Assembly (NCBI RefSeq): GCF_024199845.1
Contig: NZ_JANADO010000001.1
Span: forward strand, 4,712,001-4,776,000
Direction: 5' to 3'
Source: Bradyrhizobium sp. CCGB12
Lineage (GTDB): Bacteria > Pseudomonadota > Alphaproteobacteria > Rhizobiales > Xanthobacteraceae
DNA: 64,000 nucleotides
The position numbers were made by a program, and so were the translations under genes. This document shows positions 61,604 to 64,000 of this stretch, one piece after another. Position 1 is the first letter of the stretch, and each line of letters starts with the position of its first letter. The notes below the pieces were generated by a model. It saw only the letters and a list, made by a program, of their open reading frames with translations, was not told the DNA's origin and ran no database searches.

Positions 61604-61930
61604 TCAGACCCAGCCAGTGCCGTCGTCGAGCGGCAGGAGATCTATCGAGCCGCCGTTGGACTCGATGACGAATTTGGCTTGTCCCATGATGGTGTCGGTG
61701 CCCATCTTGTGAACGCCGGATTGCGATCCGGTCGTGTTGATCGCGACGCCGCCCGGCGTTGCGCATACTGTGAAGGTGTCGGCGGTCGGAATGGTCCTGA
61801 CGTAATATTGCGTGTCGGCGGCAAGGCCTGACGGCAACACGCCCGACGTCTCGAAGCTCACCGGATCCCCGGCGGCCCGGCCGTGCGCGGCCTTGGTAAC
61901 GACGGCAGGCGAAGCGATCGTCACCGTCAC
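61604..61930 (-). CDS. FCCH-like phage-type domain fragment
   Basis: A 108-residue frame starting at GTG. The sequence VTIASPAVVTKAAHGRAAGD, then SGLAADTQYYVRTIPTADTF, resembles the small FCCH-like domain often found in phage structural proteins. The frame is open upstream without a start (…RRRTVDRKYDAAANNITIV precedes), and a neighbouring frame contains a likely N-terminus (MTHQKNVSRGNDLAPAQ), so this is probably a degraded or frameshifted phage gene. The end (DDGTGWV) looks natural. Confidence 0.5.
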   Translation of the reverse strand: MTVTIASPAVVTKAAHGRAAGDPVSFETSGVLPSGLAADTQYYVRTIPTADTFTVCATPGGVAINTTGSQSGVHKMGTDTIMGQAKFVIESNGGSIDLLPLDDGTGWV

Positions 61931-62114
61931 GATGTCGGGCCGCGTCGGGACGATAGTGATGTTGTTCGCCGCCGCATCGTATTTGCGGTCGACAGTGCGC
62001 CGCCTCTTGGTGGCGGCGCCCGATTGCGGGTACTCTCCTCGTTACGCTTACGCCCGACACGGTTTGTGCGGGGGCCAGATCATTGCCCCGCGATACGTTC
62101 TTCTGATGTGTCAT

Positions 62115-62645
62115 TGGTGGGCTCTCGATGGCTTTCTAGGGCCTTGCCGGTGGCAGACCGGCAGCCGGGAGCTAGAAACCTGCCGAGAGACAGGCGGCGG
62201 CGCTTTTAAGGTTGCCCTCTGGACATGGCGCGGCCCTCCCGGCCATAATGGCCAGGTCGAGGGCGCACGCCAATGCGCCGCAGCGTTCAGCCGCAATCCT
62301 CCCGACGCCAATCGGGAAGCATGCTGACCAGGCATGAAGCGGCTATATCTCGGTCCGGGTTTCTAGGCCCGCGGACAGATTCCCACTGATTTGCCGAGTT
62401 GCCAAGTCCCCCGCTGGGGGTAATTGGCGTTCGCCCGAAAGGGGGCTTTTTGACCCTTTTGGTTCGGCGTCCGGACGGAATCGCGCCTATCCATGCGGCA
62501 TGCCCCATTCAAGCTGTATGGCCCCAGAGGACAGTTCGTCGCAGCGCTCGCGGCCGCCAGGCGCGGCGCTGGCAATGGCAGCAACCAGAGCCAGTGTGCG
62601 GTTCAGCCGCCCCAGCGGCGGCCGCTGGCCCGCGGAGCCGCCCAA
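62115..62645. other. Region without a supported gene
   Basis: About 530 nt between the phage-like fragment and the excisionase-like gene. It contains hairpins (CCCCC-GCT-GGGGG at 62408-62420; GCCCGAAAGGGGGC followed by TTTTT) that could be terminators. A weak frame, 62106-62327, has no Shine-Dalgarno sequence and no family match. Confidence 0.5.
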
Positions 62646-63074
62646 ATGACCAGGGACAAGCTTGTTCGGATCCGTGCGCGCCCAAATCCCGCCGAATGGG
62701 GCGACGACGAGGTCCTGACCTTGACCGAGGCCGCCGCCTTGTTTTTCCCGGACGGACCGCTGACCCTATCCTCATTGCGGACCGCGGCGGCAGCCGGAAT
62801 CCTTGAAATCGCACGCGTGGCGGGCAAGGATTTGACCACCCCTCGCGCCATCCGAAAGCTGGTTAAACCCACATGCCGGGCCGCAAAGCCAAACCACCCC
62901 GCCTTTGGTTCAGAGATGACGACGGCGTCTGGGTCATCCTCGATCGCGGCAAACAAATCCGCACAGGCTGCGGCCGAAGCGACACTGATGGCGCAGCGAA
63001 AGCGCTCGAGGCTTACATCGGCACGAAGCACACGACCACCGTCGGGGCAACCGACCCTCGTGTTCTCGCGATAA
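62646..63074 (+). CDS. Small excisionase-like/HTH protein
   Basis: A 142-residue frame; residues 1-70 (MTRDKLVRIRARPNPAEWGD, then LTLTEAAALFFPDGPLTLSSL) resemble the small DNA-binding proteins that precede rhizobial integrases. The C-terminal half, in overlap with the integrase start for 202 nt, has a random Ala/Ser/Arg composition and may be a non-conserved tail. It likely controls direction of recombination (inference). Confidence 0.6.
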   Translation: MTRDKLVRIRARPNPAEWGDDEVLTLTEAAALFFPDGPLTLSSLRTAAAAGILEIARVAGKDLTTPRAIRKLVKPTCRAAKPNHPAFGSEMTTASGSSSIAANKSAQAAAEATLMAQRKRSRLTSARSTRPPSGQPTLVFSR

Positions 63075-64000
63075 GCGACGTTCTCACCCTCTACGAAATT
63101 CTGAAGCGGCCGAAGGGCACCGATCAACGCAGCGTCGACCAGCACGAGCTACTAGTCATCCGGCTGCTCGATCTCAATGCTTTCTTCGGCACCAAGGTCG
63201 TCGGCGATATCAAGGCGCAACTCTGCCGCGATTTTGTCGACTGGTCGACCGGCACGACGAGTGAAAACAACGTGCGCGCGGGCATCGCTCCGAGAGCATC
63301 GACCGTCTCAGATCAGACGGCGCGCCGGCGGCTCGAGGATTTGCGCGCCGCGATCAACGCGTATCACGCCGAGCACGTTCTCAACTTCGTCCCCAAGATC
63401 GTCCTGCCGGAAAAGACCGAAGGCCGCCAGCGCTGGCTCACGCGCAACGAGGCCGCGCGGTTGCTTGGCGCGGCGTTGGGTTACATCTGGGACGCAGAAA
63501 GGGGAACGTGGAAGCGCGAGAACGGGCGCCTGGCGCGTCGACCGCGCTGGATCATTGCTCGGCGCCGGCCAGCCGCGCGCTTCATCCTGGTCGGCCTGTA
63601 TTCGGCCCGGCGCGAGGAAACGATCCGGCGCACTCAATGGCTCGCGACCACGACGCATCCATGGATGAACCTGGGCGCGATGATCTATCAGGGCCGGGGC
63701 GCCGAGGAGCGGGCTACTAAGAAGCGGCGGCCGCCGGCCAAGATCGCGAACCGGCTGCGGCCGCACCTGGTGCGCTGGTGCAAGATCGATGCACAGCGTT
63801 CCGCCGAGCTGCGCGCCGCTGGCATATTCAAAGCAGGTGAGGAGATCCGCTTCGTCATCAACCGCACGCATGATGGCAAGCCGCTCGCTGGCAAGATCCG
63901 CTCTGCGTGGGACGGCATCCTTGAGGACGCCGGCCTAGGTGAAGACGTCGTCCGCCATTCGCTGCGTCACACTGCTGCGACCTGGCTGATGCAGCAGGGC
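62873..64000 (+). CDS. Tyrosine recombinase/phage integrase (3' end outside window)
   Basis: 376 residues in an unbroken frame to the last base. Catalytic Arg of box I in LVGLYSARREETIRR; box II HSLRHTAATWLMQQG supplies the H-x-x-R. The final His/Trp and nucleophilic Tyr should lie in the missing part, about 50 residues. An N-terminal arm-type domain (RLWFRDDDGVWVILDRGKQI) and SAM-like core-binding domain (about 110-195) are present. It catalyses island integration and excision at tRNA-Pro. Confidence 0.88.
   Translation, partial: MPGRKAKPPRLWFRDDDGVWVILDRGKQIRTGCGRSDTDGAAKALEAYIGTKHTTTVGATDPRVLAISDVLTLYEILKRPKGTDQRSVDQHELLVIRLLDLNAFFGTKVVGDIKAQLCRDFVDWSTGTTSENNVRAGIAPRASTVSDQTARRRLEDLRAAINAYHAEHVLNFVPKIVLPEKTEGRQRWLTRNEAARLLGAALGYIWDAERGTWKRENGRLARRPRWIIARRRPAARFILVGLYSARREETIRRTQWLATTTHPWMNLGAMIYQGRGAEERATKKRRPPAKIANRLRPHLVRWCKIDAQRSAELRAAGIFKAGEEIRFVINRTHDGKPLAGKIRSAWDGILEDAGLGEDVVRHSLRHTAATWLMQQG

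Larger units (their letters stand above)
57727..64000. mobile_element. Integrative element (genomic island) at tRNA-Pro, right end outside window
   Basis: It is bounded on the left by the tRNA-Pro 3' fragment; on the right it contains a tyrosine recombinase still open at the window edge. Inside: a pentapeptide-repeat membrane protein, small membrane or secreted proteins of no known family, a phage-like domain fragment and an excisionase-like gene. Base composition is visibly AT-richer than the host up to about 61.5 kb. The intact tRNA-Pro would be expected just past the integrase (inference). Confidence 0.7.

Noticed and set aside
61491..62114. 207-residue minus-strand frame as one intact gene
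   Set aside because: Its middle part is out of frame with the clearly better FCCH-like sequence at 61604-61930; only its ends look coding.
62106..62327. 73-residue plus-strand frame in the island
   Set aside because: No Shine-Dalgarno sequence and no recognised family; kept only as a note in the gap description.

Overview
The window is GC-rich alphaproteobacterial chromosome and most resembles Bradyrhizobium. The reasons are a CbbR-linked form IC RuBisCO operon, several families of palindromic intergenic repeats of the bradyrhizobial type, GGAAC-type general-stress promoters, a FixK2-like box and an alphaproteobacterial-type LexA box. The species assignment is inference; no sequence search was run.

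Layout. 0-8 kb: the end of a PLP aminotransferase, an XRE regulator, small secreted proteins, an aldo/keto reductase, a Tat-exported PhoD phosphatase, and a nitronate monooxygenase / variant SDR pair divergent from an HxlR regulator. 8-11 kb: an EmrAB-type drug efflux pair. 11-28 kb: a run of small stress-type proteins (PRC-barrel, DUF4142 twice, SDR, PAP2, two DUF3147 proteins, a ribbon-helix-helix regulator, a histone-like protein). In the middle sit a giant soluble poly-HAMP hybrid kinase and an HWE kinase. GGAAC-N16/17-NGTT-like promoters lie before many of these genes, so the segment reads as a general-stress-response neighbourhood. 28-37 kb: a DegP protease, a universal stress protein behind a FixK-like box, a frameshifted amino-acid transporter binding protein beside an intact GntR regulator and FAD oxidoreductase, and a GGDEF/EAL protein. 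37-48 kb: the complete Calvin-cycle operon cbbFPTGALSXE on the minus strand with divergent cbbR. 48-57 kb: three deoxysugar-type genes, an MFS exporter with its TetR regulator and a shared operator motif, a repeat-rich 1.1-kb gene-free region, and an N-carbamoyl-D-amino acid hydrolase.

From 57.7 kb to the right edge the sequence changes character. A 50-nt 3' fragment of a tRNA-Pro(CGG) gene marks an integration junction. It is followed by AT-richer DNA encoding a membrane pentapeptide-repeat protein, small membrane or secreted proteins, a phage-like fragment, a small excisionase-like protein and a tyrosine recombinase that runs off the window. This is one end, or nearly all, of a tRNA-targeted integrative element.

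How the parts work together: the cbb genes give CO2 fixation. The poly-HAMP/HWE kinase pair plausibly feeds the stress regulon around it, although no phyR, nepR or ecfG gene is in the window. The efflux, SDR/NMO and DegP genes add chemical and envelope stress handling.
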